DNA of 27,817 bases from JACCZX01 sp040003315 (lineage in GTDB: Bacteria; Pseudomonadota; Gammaproteobacteria; Burkholderiales; Burkholderiaceae_F), in NCBI GenBank assembly GCA_040003315.1, contig JBDUCU010000025.1:1-27817 (forward strand), written 5' to 3'. Of this stretch, positions 7,802 through 15,682 are shown one piece after another. Numbering within the stretch: the first letter of the stretch is position 1; each line of letters starts with the position of its first letter. Under the pieces are notes generated by a model. That model made no database searches. It saw only the letters and a list, made by a program, of their open reading frames with translations, and had not been told where the DNA came from. The translations under genes and the position numbers were made by a program.

Positions 7802-9197
7802 CCACACTCTCCAATTTGCTCGGTTGAGGCTTCGCGGCTCCGGACTCACTGTCCACCGCCGGTGCGGTCGCGGCATCGTCCTCAAGCAGGATATCGACGG
7901 AACTCACTCCCTGCACCGGTAAATCCGACATCGACGTAATCACATCATCTGCCGCGGCCACGGCCCGTCGGCGCAACAGCAACTGCCGCATCAGCAGTCC
8001 ACCGGCGATCAGTCCCAGCAGCACCGCTGCGCTGATCGCCAGCACGCCGGTGAGGACGCCTCGCGCTGCCGATGGCTTCGATGCCGCTGCCACCGTTGAC
8101 CCGGCCGTATCGATCGTCGTGGCGACGGACGCTAACTTCGGTCCGGCGGACACCTGCAACACCACTGAGTCACCGGCCACCAGCGTCGAACCCGGCGGAG
8201 GTGTCTGAGCCAGGATCTGATCGCGACCTACGGGACTCTCGGACTCGGTGCGAGTCACCTTGAACTCAGCCAGAGACCGTGTGGCATCGGCGTAGCTGCG
8301 TCCAATCACGTTGGGCATTTCGAAGATTTCGATTGCGGCGCGAGGCGCGGTCGAGACCGTCAGCATGATGGCCGATCCCGCGACTGCGCGCGCCGCCGCG
8401 CGCGGGTTCTGTTCGACGACCTGGCCTTCAGGTGCATCACTCGGCGCGCCGCTGCGCGGACGTGCCGAGTGCTCCACGGAGAAGCGCGTAAGCCGGGCCT
8501 TGGCGCGATCGAATGACATTCCAACCACGTTCGGCACGTCGATCATCTCCGGACCTTCCTGGCCGGCAGATACCTGGAGTTTCACCACGCTGCCCCGCTT
8601 GACCAGTGTGCCTTCCGCGGGTTGCTGCTCGATCACGGTGCCGACGCGCTGATTACTCGTGATCACCACCGGTTGGGCTTTGAGCTCGAGATCCCTTTGC
8701 AGTCGCTGCTGTGCTTCGTTGATATTGATGTCGGTCACTCGCGGCACCCTGACCAGCGATCCATCGGACAGCACCAGACTGACTGCCGAGCCGGCGGGCG
8801 CTCTGGCCGGAGCCATCGGCGCTTGCGCGAGCACCGTGCCGCCGGGCTCTGAAGCGGAACGATAAGAGCGCTGCAATGTGAAGCGTGTCAGTCGGGTGCG
8901 CGCCTCGTCGAAGCTCAAACCCACGACATTGGGTACCGGCGCTAAACCCGCCGGGTTCGATCCCGCGCCGAGCGGTACTTGCGGCGCTATCGACGAGTCG
9001 ATTGCGTCAGCCGGCGCCGGCTTCGGCGCCACATCGATGATCGGCGCCAAATCTCTGCATTGACCCGCTGCGCGGGCGCGATCACGCTCGGACGGCGGCA
9101 GCTGATTGCACACGAGCCGCTGCGCCAGCGCGCCATCGGCGTGACCGATAACGACGAGCACCGCGGCAACGCGCACGGCATGCTTCAACGCCTGCAT
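7773..9197 (-). CDS. PASTA-domain membrane protein (four PASTA repeats, no kinase)
   Basis: The 474-residue protein starts with a signal peptide (about 1-25, ending ALAQ). A short region with Cys30 and Cys47 follows, then four PASTA-like repeats at about 87-146, 149-212, 219-283 and 292-352. Each has the PNVVG-type strand, a helix and an AGSxVxLxVS-type end strand. A membrane segment lies at about 381-403, followed by basic residues and an acidic, probably disordered cytoplasmic tail of about 70 residues. PASTA domains usually sit outside the membrane on PknB-type kinases or penicillin-binding proteins and sense cell-wall fragments. Here there is no kinase or transpeptidase. ATG 9197 was chosen for the signal peptide. 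A paralogue lies two genes upstream in the same direction. Confidence 0.85.
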   Translation of the reverse strand: MQALKHAVRVAAVLVVIGHADGALAQRLVCNQLPPSERDRARAAGQCRDLAPIIDVAPKPAPADAIDSSIAPQVPLGAGSNPAGLAPVPNVVGLSFDEARTRLTRFTLQRSYRSASEPGGTVLAQAPMAPARAPAGSAVSLVLSDGSLVRVPRVTDININEAQQRLQRDLELKAQPVVITSNQRVGTVIEQQPAEGTLVKRGSVVKLQVSAGQEGPEMIDVPNVVGMSFDRAKARLTRFSVEHSARPRSGAPSDAPEGQVVEQNPRAAARAVAGSAIMLTVSTAPRAAIEIFEMPNVIGRSYADATRSLAEFKVTRTESESPVGRDQILAQTPPPGSTLVAGDSVVLQVSAGPKLASVATTIDTAGSTVAAASKPSAARGVLTGVLAISAAVLLGLIAGGLLMRQLLLRRRAVAAADDVITSMSDLPVQGVSSVDILLEDDAATAPAVDSESGAAKPQPSKLESVDDKAKGPGS

Positions 9198-9291
9198 GGG
9201 ATATTGGGTTGCTCGACAGCCGACTGGGTTTTGAGATTGTGACCGAAGTCGAATGCCACGTCGGCGGCCGACGACGCGCCGCATGCAGCGG

Positions 9292-9867
9292 CTAGATGTA
9301 GAAGTCGACGCCTGCGCGCTGATCGGGTTGAACCAGATCTCGCTTGAACGGATCCCTGCGCGCGCCCTTCACGCCGGTGGCGTGCGCCTTGATCAACGCA
9401 CTCTTGTATCTAAGGCGAGCAGCGACCGAGGTTTCGCCCAGCGCAACCAGCTCGATCTGACCCTGTTGCACTGCAAGTGTCGCGCTTTGAACATCCGCGA
9501 TCAGTTCAAGCACGAGTTTCAGTTCGGGCAGCGCGTTTTGCCCGACTTTGATGTCGAGCACCGGGTGCGATGTCGATGTAAACGTGTGCTCGTCGAGTTG
9601 GATGATCGCCGGCGGGGTCGGCGTCAGCGCACTGAGCTGAACTGCGCGACGCACCGCAGGCACTGTTGCCCATCCGCGCACCAGCAGCTCGAAAACATCA
9701 ATATCGAGAACTTGATTTAATTCGGCAGCGGCGGAGGTTGCCGACGCGCGCAACGTGTCATGTCGTTCATGCGCGGTCGGTTCGTCGTTGAAGTATTCCT
9801 GCAGCGCTCTTTCGACATCGTCCGCGGTGATATCGATCGGAGCGGCGAGTCGAATACCGTTATCCAT
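9292..9867 (-). CDS. Conserved-looking hypothetical protein between two PASTA genes
   Basis: This 191-residue protein is not recognised as any known family. It has no signal peptide or membrane segment and looks like a mixed alpha/beta soluble protein. The first 60 residues are acidic and helical (ITADDVERALQEYF). Residues about 63-140 look like beta strands and helices, including ALPELKLVLELIADVQSATL. The C-terminus is basic, then ends VDFYI. ATG 9867 overlaps the upstream PASTA gene by 8 bp, showing co-translation with it, and the second PASTA gene starts about 95 bp downstream. A cytoplasmic partner of the PASTA proteins' intracellular tails is plausible from this position, but that is inference only. 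Confidence 0.7.
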   Translation of the reverse strand: MDNGIRLAAPIDITADDVERALQEYFNDEPTAHERHDTLRASATSAAAELNQVLDIDVFELLVRGWATVPAVRRAVQLSALTPTPPAIIQLDEHTFTSTSHPVLDIKVGQNALPELKLVLELIADVQSATLAVQQGQIELVALGETSVAARLRYKSALIKAHATGVKGARRDPFKRDLVQPDQRAGVDFYI

Positions 9868-11191
9868 GAAGATCCTCTTCGACGCGCACCGCATCGGCCT
9901 CCGCTTCGGACGACGCCGCAAACTGAATCGATGTTTGACCTGGATCGAGACGCGCCGCAAATGTCACTTCGTCGTGCCGCAAGTCGGTTGCCGAGACTTC
10001 CGCAGCGGGGCTCTCGATTAACGGCTGAGCTGCGACTTCCACTGCGGTTGCGCGGCGCCGAAGCCACTGGCGTATCAGAAGCACGCCGAGTAGCAGACCC
10101 AGCAACACCGCTGCAGCAAGAAGCAGCACGTTGCCGGGCATCGCGATGATTGATTCAGTGTTGCGCGCCGGCGTGGTCACTGTCGGCGCTGCGGGCGCGG
10201 GCGAAGGCGCGGGCGTGGCCGAAGGGGTCACCGCGGGACTGGCCAGTGATCCGTCTGACACGCGCAGAACGATCGCACTTCCTGCAGGCACGGAGCTTCC
10301 GGGCGCGGGCTCCTGCGCGAGAACCTGACCACTTGGCGCGGCCTCTGCGATGCTAACGCGTTCCACTCTGAACTCTGTCAGCGCACTGGTCGCATCGTCG
10401 ATGACGCGACCAACCACGTTGGGGACTTCGAACGTCTCGATCACCGGCGCGGGGCCGCTCGATACCACTAAATCGATCTCTTGCCCTGCCGCTGCACGGG
10501 CAGACGCTTTCGGTCGCTGTTCGATGATGCGGCCGACCGCAGCGCTGCTCTCGCGGTCGAGGCGCCGGACCTTGAATCGATTGAGTCGCGGCTGCGCGCT
10601 GTCGATGCTCAGGCCAACAACGTTCGGCAGCTGCACCTGCTCGACTGGTCTGCGCTGCTCCGGCGGTTGCGGCTGAATAGCGCTTTGAGGGGGTGCGACG
10701 CGCGCAGGCATCGGCTCGACGATCTGGGGCGCTGGAGGCTTATCGATTGCAACAGCAGGTTGCGGCTGCGGCTCAGCTTGGCTGACGACGGGTTTCGGCT
10801 CGTCAATTTCAGATGCAGGGACCCTCGGCGGTGGCCGCAGCGAGCCATCAGACAAGACGACCGTGATCGTTGCGCCGGCGGCCCGTCGCGCTGGCGGCGC
10901 CGGCTGCTGTGCCAGCACCATCCCGCCAGGTTCGGCGCTCGGTCGATACGAACGTTGAAGCTTGAAGCGGGCGAGCTGCTGTTTGGCGTCATCGAACGTC
11001 AAACCAACAACCGACGGGACTGCGATGTCGGCAGTCGGCGCGGGCCGATCGACGATCAGCGCCGTATCGACGCACGCGCCCGCGGCGCGTGCAAACACGC
11101 GCTCACTCGCCGGGATCGTGCTGCAGGGCAGCGGCTGGGCGCCGGCCGCCGTTGCTGCGGCGCCGAGCAACAGGAATAGATACCGTCGCAT
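9860..11191 (-). CDS. PASTA-domain membrane protein (three PASTA repeats, no kinase)
   Basis: The 443-residue paralogue of the protein at 7773-9197 has the same order of parts. It has a signal peptide (about 1-18, AAGA), a Cys23/Cys40 pair with an SERxxARAAG motif between them, and PASTA repeats at about 57-115, 187-245 and 255-313. A Pro/Gln-rich linker (about 118-185) separates repeats 1 and 2. An Ala/Pro/Thr-rich stretch, a membrane span (about 352-374), an arginine patch and a tail of about 65 residues follow. The repeats should be periplasmic and the tail cytoplasmic. ATG 11191 was chosen because it gives a clean signal peptide. It probably shares a transcript with the three downstream genes. 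Role unknown; peptidoglycan sensing or binding is the family-based guess. Confidence 0.85.
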   Translation of the reverse strand: MRRYLFLLLGAAATAAGAQPLPCSTIPASERVFARAAGACVDTALIVDRPAPTADIAVPSVVGLTFDDAKQQLARFKLQRSYRPSAEPGGMVLAQQPAPPARRAAGATITVVLSDGSLRPPPRVPASEIDEPKPVVSQAEPQPQPAVAIDKPPAPQIVEPMPARVAPPQSAIQPQPPEQRRPVEQVQLPNVVGLSIDSAQPRLNRFKVRRLDRESSAAVGRIIEQRPKASARAAAGQEIDLVVSSGPAPVIETFEVPNVVGRVIDDATSALTEFRVERVSIAEAAPSGQVLAQEPAPGSSVPAGSAIVLRVSDGSLASPAVTPSATPAPSPAPAAPTVTTPARNTESIIAMPGNVLLLAAAVLLGLLLGVLLIRQWLRRRATAVEVAAQPLIESPAAEVSATDLRHDEVTFAARLDPGQTSIQFAASSEAEADAVRVEEDLHG

Positions 11192-11221
11192 GATGTGCAC
11201 AGCTTGCAATGATCTGTCCAT

Positions 11222-11259
11222 CCGCCACGGTGGCGGGCAATTACCAGGCCGAAGCGGCC
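11222..11259 (-). terminator. Two GC-rich hairpins between aldo/keto reductase and PASTA genes
   Basis: Just past the aldo/keto reductase stop are two small perfect inverted repeats. CCGCCA/TGGCGG (11222-11236) has a 3-nt loop, and GGCCG/CGGCC (11247-11259) also has a 3-nt loop. Neither has a clear U-tract, so they may be a weak or factor-assisted terminator, a processing site, or chance in GC-rich DNA. Confidence 0.3.
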
Positions 11260-11261
11260 GG

Positions 11262-12251
11262 TTAGTCCCGATCAACGCTCGACAGCGTGATTGCGTCTAC
11301 GCGGCCCAGCACGTCGGGCGTCAGTTTCGGGAGCACTTCCAGCGCTTTCAGGTTCTCTTTCAGCTGCTCGACCCGGGTGGCGCCGGTAATAACCGTGCTG
11401 ACGTGCGGATTGACCAGGCACCAGGCCAGCGACAGCTGCGCGAGCGTGCAACCCAGATCGCTCGCGACCTGCTCGAGCTGCGCGACGACATTGTTCTTGG
11501 CTGGATCGGTCAGACTCGCGCGCAGAAACGCATAGCCTTCGAGGGTGCCTCGCGAACCGGCCGGGATGCCATCGCGATACTTGCCGGACAGCAACCCCGA
11601 GGCCAGCGGACTCCACGTCGTTAGGCCGAGCCCCAGGTCCTGATAGAGTGGCTGGTATTCCTGCTCGACGCGCTTGCGGTGCAGCAGGTTGTACTGCGGC
11701 TGCTCCATCACCGGCTTGTGCAGATTGCGCCGATCAGCGATATCCCACGCGGTGCGGATCTCATCGGCGGACCATTCGCTGGTGCCCCAGTAGAGCGCCT
11801 GTCCGCGCTCGACCATGTCGTGCATTGCCCAGACGGTCTCTTCGATCGGCGTATCCGGGTCAGGGCGGTGACAGAACACCAGGTCGACATAGTCGAGCTG
11901 CAGGCGCTTGAGCGACTCGTCGATCGCCTGGCGCAGGTATTTGCGGTTCAGCGTGTTGCGCTCGTTCGGAAACTCGCCCTTGCCCACCGCCAGTCCCCAG
12001 TAGAACTTGGTCGACACGATGTATTTGAGCCGCGGCCACGCGAGCTCCTTGAGCACGGCACCCATGATTTCTTCGCTCTGGCCGCGCGCATAGATCTCGG
12101 CGTTGTCGAAAAAGTTGACACCCGCGTCGAAAGCGGCCGCCATCAGTTCGCGTGCAGCACGCGTATCGACCTGGTTGCCGTAAGTCACCCACGACCCAAA
12201 CGAGAGTTCTGAAACTTTCAGGCCGGAGCGGCCGAGGCGGCGATAGTTCAT
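11262..12251 (-). CDS. Aldo/keto reductase (Kv-beta / YghZ-like group)
   Basis: The 329-residue TIM-barrel protein starts MNYRRLGRSGLKVSELSFGSW, the classic opening of the AKR group related to voltage-gated potassium channel beta subunits and YghZ. The catalytic tetrad can be placed at Asp49 and Tyr54 (FFDNAEIYARG), Lys82 (STKFYWG) and His128 (FCHRPDPDTP). The C-terminal NADPH-binding region reads STVITGATRVEQLKENLKAL. It should reduce aldehydes or ketones such as methylglyoxal-like compounds with NADPH in the cytoplasm. ATG 12251 was chosen over a start four codons upstream because it gives the family N-terminus. It lies upstream of the PASTA genes but a 70-bp gap with hairpins separates them, so co-transcription is uncertain. 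Confidence 0.93.
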   Translation of the reverse strand: MNYRRLGRSGLKVSELSFGSWVTYGNQVDTRAARELMAAAFDAGVNFFDNAEIYARGQSEEIMGAVLKELAWPRLKYIVSTKFYWGLAVGKGEFPNERNTLNRKYLRQAIDESLKRLQLDYVDLVFCHRPDPDTPIEETVWAMHDMVERGQALYWGTSEWSADEIRTAWDIADRRNLHKPVMEQPQYNLLHRKRVEQEYQPLYQDLGLGLTTWSPLASGLLSGKYRDGIPAGSRGTLEGYAFLRASLTDPAKNNVVAQLEQVASDLGCTLAQLSLAWCLVNPHVSTVITGATRVEQLKENLKALEVLPKLTPDVLGRVDAITLSSVDRD

Positions 12252-12420
12252 GGCTGCACACAATTCTGGGGAACGCGCAGTCTATTGCAGAGCGTGCCCG
12301 CTCGGGACGCAACGAGGGCACGCATGCACAGGAATGCACGCGCGGGCGCGGCCGGTCGTTGTGCACGGCTCGGGATGGTTATTTGCTAGATTGCATCATC
12401 GCCTTAGCCCTGGAGTTGCG

Positions 12421-12897
12421 ATGAGACTCGTGTTGTGGATCGTTCTGGCAGTGATCGCATTTTTCGGTTTCATGAACTGGCCGGTGCTGAATGCGCCAGT
12501 GCCGCTGTGGATCGGCGTGACCACGATCACGACCCCGCTGGGGACGCTGATGCTGGTTCTGTTCGGTGTTCTGGTGCTGCTAATGCTGATCGAGCAGAGT
12601 GCGGCGCTGGGTGAAGCGCGGCGCTACGGGCGCGATCTCGATGCGCAGCGCAAGCTGGCCGATCAGGCGGAGGCTTCGCGCTTTACCGAACTGCGCAACT
12701 ATTTGTCGGGTGAGCTGACACGCGGGGAGCAACGATCGGCCGACCTGCAAAAGGCCCTGATGGCGCATGTCGATCGGCTCGAGAGCGCACTTAGGACCGC
12801 ACTCGACCAGCACGGCAATTCGCTGGCCGCAACGATCGGCGAGCTCGACGATCGTATCGAGCAACGCGCGCCAGATGGCGGTACTCGGCGGACGTAG
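12421..12897 (+). CDS. Small inner-membrane protein with C-terminal coiled coil (LapA-like layout)
   Basis: The 158-residue protein has two hydrophobic segments (about 2-20 and 38-58) separated by a short NWPVLNAPVPLWIG loop. A long charged helical region (about 60-148), likely a coiled coil facing the cytoplasm, follows. This layout resembles LapA/DUF1049 proteins, but the family match is not certain. ATG 12421 was chosen since everything upstream in the open frame lacks protein character. The gene diverges from the aldo/keto reductase and its stop directly abuts the remnant M23 peptidase gene on the other strand. Function unknown. Confidence 0.7.
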   Translation: MRLVLWIVLAVIAFFGFMNWPVLNAPVPLWIGVTTITTPLGTLMLVLFGVLVLLMLIEQSAALGEARRYGRDLDAQRKLADQAEASRFTELRNYLSGELTRGEQRSADLQKALMAHVDRLESALRTALDQHGNSLAATIGELDDRIEQRAPDGGTRRT

Positions 12898-13275
12898 TCA
12901 GCTGCGCCGGGCAGTTCGCTCGATCTGCCCTTCCGGGTGGCGGGACAGCAGCGGAAAGGGATTGATCGCACCGTGGGTACGGCGCTAGATGCCATAGTGC
13001 AAGTGCGGCGGCGTACCGCGCGCGCGCATTGCCGGTAGTGCCGACGGGGCGAGAACGTCGCCTGGCACGACGCGTTGTCCCGATCGAATATCGGCCACGC
13101 TATCCAGATGCGCGTGGTAGTGCCGGTCGCCCGCCGGACCGAGCACCCACACGACCGTGCCACCGAGACTGTTTTCGCCGACGCGCGACTCGATGCCGCG
13201 TGTGGTCGAAATCACCGACGTTCCACGCGGCGTGCCATGAGCGTATCCAAAATGCCCACAGTGCGGAATAAGCAC
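12898..13275 (-). pseudogene. Decayed M23-family metallopeptidase (C-terminal remnant)
   Basis: The minus strand encodes the second half of a LytM/M23 peptidoglycan endopeptidase domain. It contains PRGTSVISTTRG, SRVGENSLGGTVVWVLGP, HYHAHLD and TPPHLHYGI, the last two carrying metal-site and catalytic histidines. The reading frame is broken. An in-frame TAG (12985-12987) stands where the family has Tyr after HLHYGI; reading through it gives RRTHGAINPFPLL, the normal family ending, and a natural stop at 12898. Within the domain the expected GTTGNAR segment is found only in another frame (about 13022-13050), implying two compensating indels around a CG-repeat. The N-terminal half, including the first zinc-ligand region, is missing or unrecognisable. 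No functional peptidase is expected. Sequencing error could explain the indels but less easily all lesions together. Confidence 0.75.
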
Positions 13276-13350
13276 ATACCTGATTGCGCGCGCGGCGACA
13301 CTGCGATTGCGGCATCATCGCGCGCCCTGGATACCGAACGTTCATTTCTC

Positions 13351-14319
13351 GTGAACCGCTTGCTCATTTCCTTATTGCGCAGGTTTGCTGCAGCGTTTGC
13401 GCTGATCGCCGCCGGACCCGTCCTGGCGGCGCAACCTTTGATCGCTCCGGCTGAGTTGGCGGCGCGGCTGGGCGATTCGAGCCTGCGCATCATCGATATT
13501 CGAAATGGCAACAGCGCCACTTCCCCGTTCCGTCTGGCGCATATCGCCGGCGCGCAGCACGCGCCGTACGTGCAATGGCGTGGGCCAAAGGACAGTCCCG
13601 GAAAGCTGCCGAGCACCGAAGCGCTGACGACTCTGATTCAGCGGCTTGGGATCGACCGGACCACGCCGGTGGTCGTTGTTTACGCGGGCGAGGACTCGAC
13701 TGACTTCGGTTCGGCCGCGCGGGTTTACTGGACGTTGAAGGCGGCCGGAGTGCCGATGCTGTCGGTGCTCAACGGCGGTATGACTGCATGGCGCGCCGCC
13801 GGCCTGCCGGTGGTTGCGGGGTCCGCGACCGCCGCCGTGCAACCGCTGTCGAAGTTCGACCTGCGGCTCGACCCACGCCTGATCGCTACGCGCGATGAAG
13901 TCGCGCAAGCTGTGGGAAATGGATCGACCCAATTGCTCGACGCGCGGCCCGTCGCGTTTTTTGCTGGCGAAACGCGTCACCCCGCGGCGAAGACGCCGGG
14001 GACAATCGTCGGAGCAAAGAATGTCAGCCACGAGGTCTGGTTCACTCCTGATGCGGTGTTGCTGCCGCCCGCCGACATCCGGCGTGTCGCGCAGCAGTCC
14101 GGCATACGGACAGATCAGCCGACCATTTCTTTTTGCAACACCGGGCACTGGGCGGCCACCAACTGGTTTGTGTTGTCGGAGCTGCTTGGACAAGACAACG
14201 TCAAGCTGTATCCCGAATCGGTGGTTGATTGGTCCAACGCCGGCCTGGCGATGGATAACGTACCGGGCCGCTTGCAGCAGTTCTGGCTGCAATTGAAGGT
14301 TGCCAGCGGCGCGCCTTGA
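13351..14319 (+). CDS. Periplasmic sulfurtransferase with two rhodanese domains
   Basis: The 322-residue protein has an N-terminal signal peptide (about 1-27, GPVLAAQ), an N-terminal rhodanese domain (about 30-155) and a C-terminal one (about 170-312). The active-site cysteine is Cys262 in SFCNTGHWAA. The N-terminal domain lacks a cysteine at the matching loop (YAGEDS, 111-116), as is usual for the structural domain of tandem rhodaneses. It should transfer sulfane sulfur, for example from thiosulfate, in the periplasm. The GTG start at 13351 was chosen because it begins the signal peptide. It overlaps the next gene by one base (TGATG), coupling it to a YeeE-type transporter, so a role in presenting or processing sulfur for import is likely. 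Confidence 0.9.
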   Translation: MNRLLISLLRRFAAAFALIAAGPVLAAQPLIAPAELAARLGDSSLRIIDIRNGNSATSPFRLAHIAGAQHAPYVQWRGPKDSPGKLPSTEALTTLIQRLGIDRTTPVVVVYAGEDSTDFGSAARVYWTLKAAGVPMLSVLNGGMTAWRAAGLPVVAGSATAAVQPLSKFDLRLDPRLIATRDEVAQAVGNGSTQLLDARPVAFFAGETRHPAAKTPGTIVGAKNVSHEVWFTPDAVLLPPADIRRVAQQSGIRTDQPTISFCNTGHWAATNWFVLSELLGQDNVKLYPESVVDWSNAGLAMDNVPGRLQQFWLQLKVASGAP

Positions 14320-15497
14320 TGGCCATTGACGGCGGCTCGATTGCGGCGATTCCGGGCGACGGAACGTCGTCGGTTCGCGCCGGCACGCATGGGCTGCAGC
14401 ATGCAACGCGCGTCGCCACTTCGCCGCTGGTCGTCGCTGCAGTGCTTGCTTGGCTTGCAATCACGTGGCTGGTAGGACTGCGGCAGGGTTTCCTATTCAT
14501 CGTCGGCGTCGGCTTCGGTGCGGTGCTGGCCGGTGTGTCGTTTGGTTTTACGACCGGCTGGCGGGTCTGGATCCGCGAGCGCGACCCGACGGGATTTCTG
14601 GCGCAATTTCTAGCTATCGGTCTTGCAATGCTGGTTTCCATTCCACTGATTGCGTCGCACGAGGAATTGAGCGGCGCGATCGCGCCGCTGTCGGTGAGCC
14701 TTGTACTTGGCGCCTTTGTGTTCGGAGCGGCGATGCAGATCGCCGACGGCTGCGGGTCGGGCACGCTGTACAAGGCGGGGCTCGGCAACGGCTTCAGTCT
14801 CGCCGTGCTGCCTGGCTTCATTGCCGGCAGCTTTCTTGGCGCTGTCCATCTCGATCGCTGGTTGGTGCTCGGCAGCTTGCCGCCAGTGTCGTTGCCCGAA
14901 CACTTCGGCGTCAGCGTCACGCTGATTGTTCAGCTTGGCGTACTCGGCGCGATTGGCGCGTGGCTGTGGCGCGGCCGCAGGCGCACGGATTCGCACTGGC
15001 AAGGGCGCGCGATCTATGGTGGGGCAGTATTGCTCGCCGTCTTCGCTGTACTGAATCTGATCATCGCCGGCCAGCCCTGGGGAATCGTGTACGGGCTTGG
15101 CCTATGGGGCGCGAAGATCGCGACGTGGTTCGGCGCCGACCTGACCGCCAACGCCTACTGGGGCCGCGAAGTGCAGCAGTTGCACCTGCATTCTTCGGTG
15201 CTGACCGACATCACATCGGTCACCAACCTGGGACTGCTGATAGGTGCGCTGATCGCGGCGAATGTGCGCAGCAACGCGCGTCCGAGCACACAGGCGAGCG
15301 GCAAGCAATGGCTAATTGCTATCGTCACCGGATTCGTGCTTGGCTATTCGGCACGGCTCGCGTTCGGATGCAATATCGGCGCGTATTTCTCCGGGATCTC
15401 GACCGGAAGCCTGCACGGCTGGGTGTGGTTCGCCGCCGCGTTTGCCGGTTCGTACATCGGGATTCCGCTGCGCGAGCGGCTGGGGCTTGAAGAATGA
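14319..15497 (+). CDS. YeeE/YedE family sulfur-compound (thiosulfate-type) transporter
   Basis: The 392-residue integral membrane protein has about nine or more hydrophobic segments. Two signature cysteine motifs of the YeeE/YedE (TsuA-type) family are visible: ADGCGSGTLYKAG with Cys145 and AFGCNIGAYFSGI with Cys351. In TsuA, conserved cysteines along the pathway relay thiosulfate by transient hydrogen bonding. The first 30 residues are polar and presumably cytoplasmic. ATG 14319 overlaps the rhodanese stop, and the 3' end overlaps a 62-residue membrane peptide gene by ATGA. The neighbouring rhodanese and nearby cysteine synthase support sulfur import. YedE relatives near selenium genes exist too, but no selenium gene is seen here. 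Confidence 0.9.
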   Translation: MAIDGGSIAAIPGDGTSSVRAGTHGLQHATRVATSPLVVAAVLAWLAITWLVGLRQGFLFIVGVGFGAVLAGVSFGFTTGWRVWIRERDPTGFLAQFLAIGLAMLVSIPLIASHEELSGAIAPLSVSLVLGAFVFGAAMQIADGCGSGTLYKAGLGNGFSLAVLPGFIAGSFLGAVHLDRWLVLGSLPPVSLPEHFGVSVTLIVQLGVLGAIGAWLWRGRRRTDSHWQGRAIYGGAVLLAVFAVLNLIIAGQPWGIVYGLGLWGAKIATWFGADLTANAYWGREVQQLHLHSSVLTDITSVTNLGLLIGALIAANVRSNARPSTQASGKQWLIAIVTGFVLGYSARLAFGCNIGAYFSGISTGSLHGWVWFAAAFAGSYIGIPLRERLGLEE

Positions 15498-15682
15498 CGC
15501 TGGCGAGAGTCGCCACGTTCGCGGCGATCTTCTGGATCGCTGCGTTCGGATTCATTGCGCTCGATTGGTTTCGAGCAAATCCGCACAACCGGTTCGATGA
15601 GCCGCCGCCTTGGCAAGTCGGGCAGGACAAAGTCGAAGGTGGCGGCCACTGCGCCGCGCCGCTGACTCCGCGCGCTAAATAG
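15494..15682 (+). CDS. Small single-pass membrane protein coupled to YeeE
   Basis: The 62-residue product has one hydrophobic segment (about residues 4-24, TFAAIFWIAAFGFIALDWF) and a short polar tail with a single Cys and a GGGH stretch. Its ATG overlaps the YeeE stop (ATGA), which argues for a real, translationally coupled gene. Its stop lies inside the convergent cysteine synthase gene (8-bp overlap). I do not recognise the family. An accessory subunit of the transporter is a position-based guess. Confidence 0.6.
   Translation: MTLARVATFAAIFWIAAFGFIALDWFRANPHNRFDEPPPWQVGQDKVEGGGHCAAPLTPRAK

Noticed and set aside
12985..13275. A short functional M23 peptidase gene starting at 13275
   Set aside because: The frame lacks the N-terminal half of the domain and ends at a TAG in the middle of the conserved C-terminus, so it is better read as a pseudogene.
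13372..14460. Minus-strand open frame of 362 codons
   Set aside because: Antisense to the rhodanese gene, which has signal peptide, two domains and an active-site cysteine; the minus frame is Arg/Gln-rich and featureless.
14450..15490. Plus-strand open frame of 346 codons in another phase of the YeeE gene
   Set aside because: The YeeE frame has membrane segments and family cysteines; this frame is Arg-rich with no domain.
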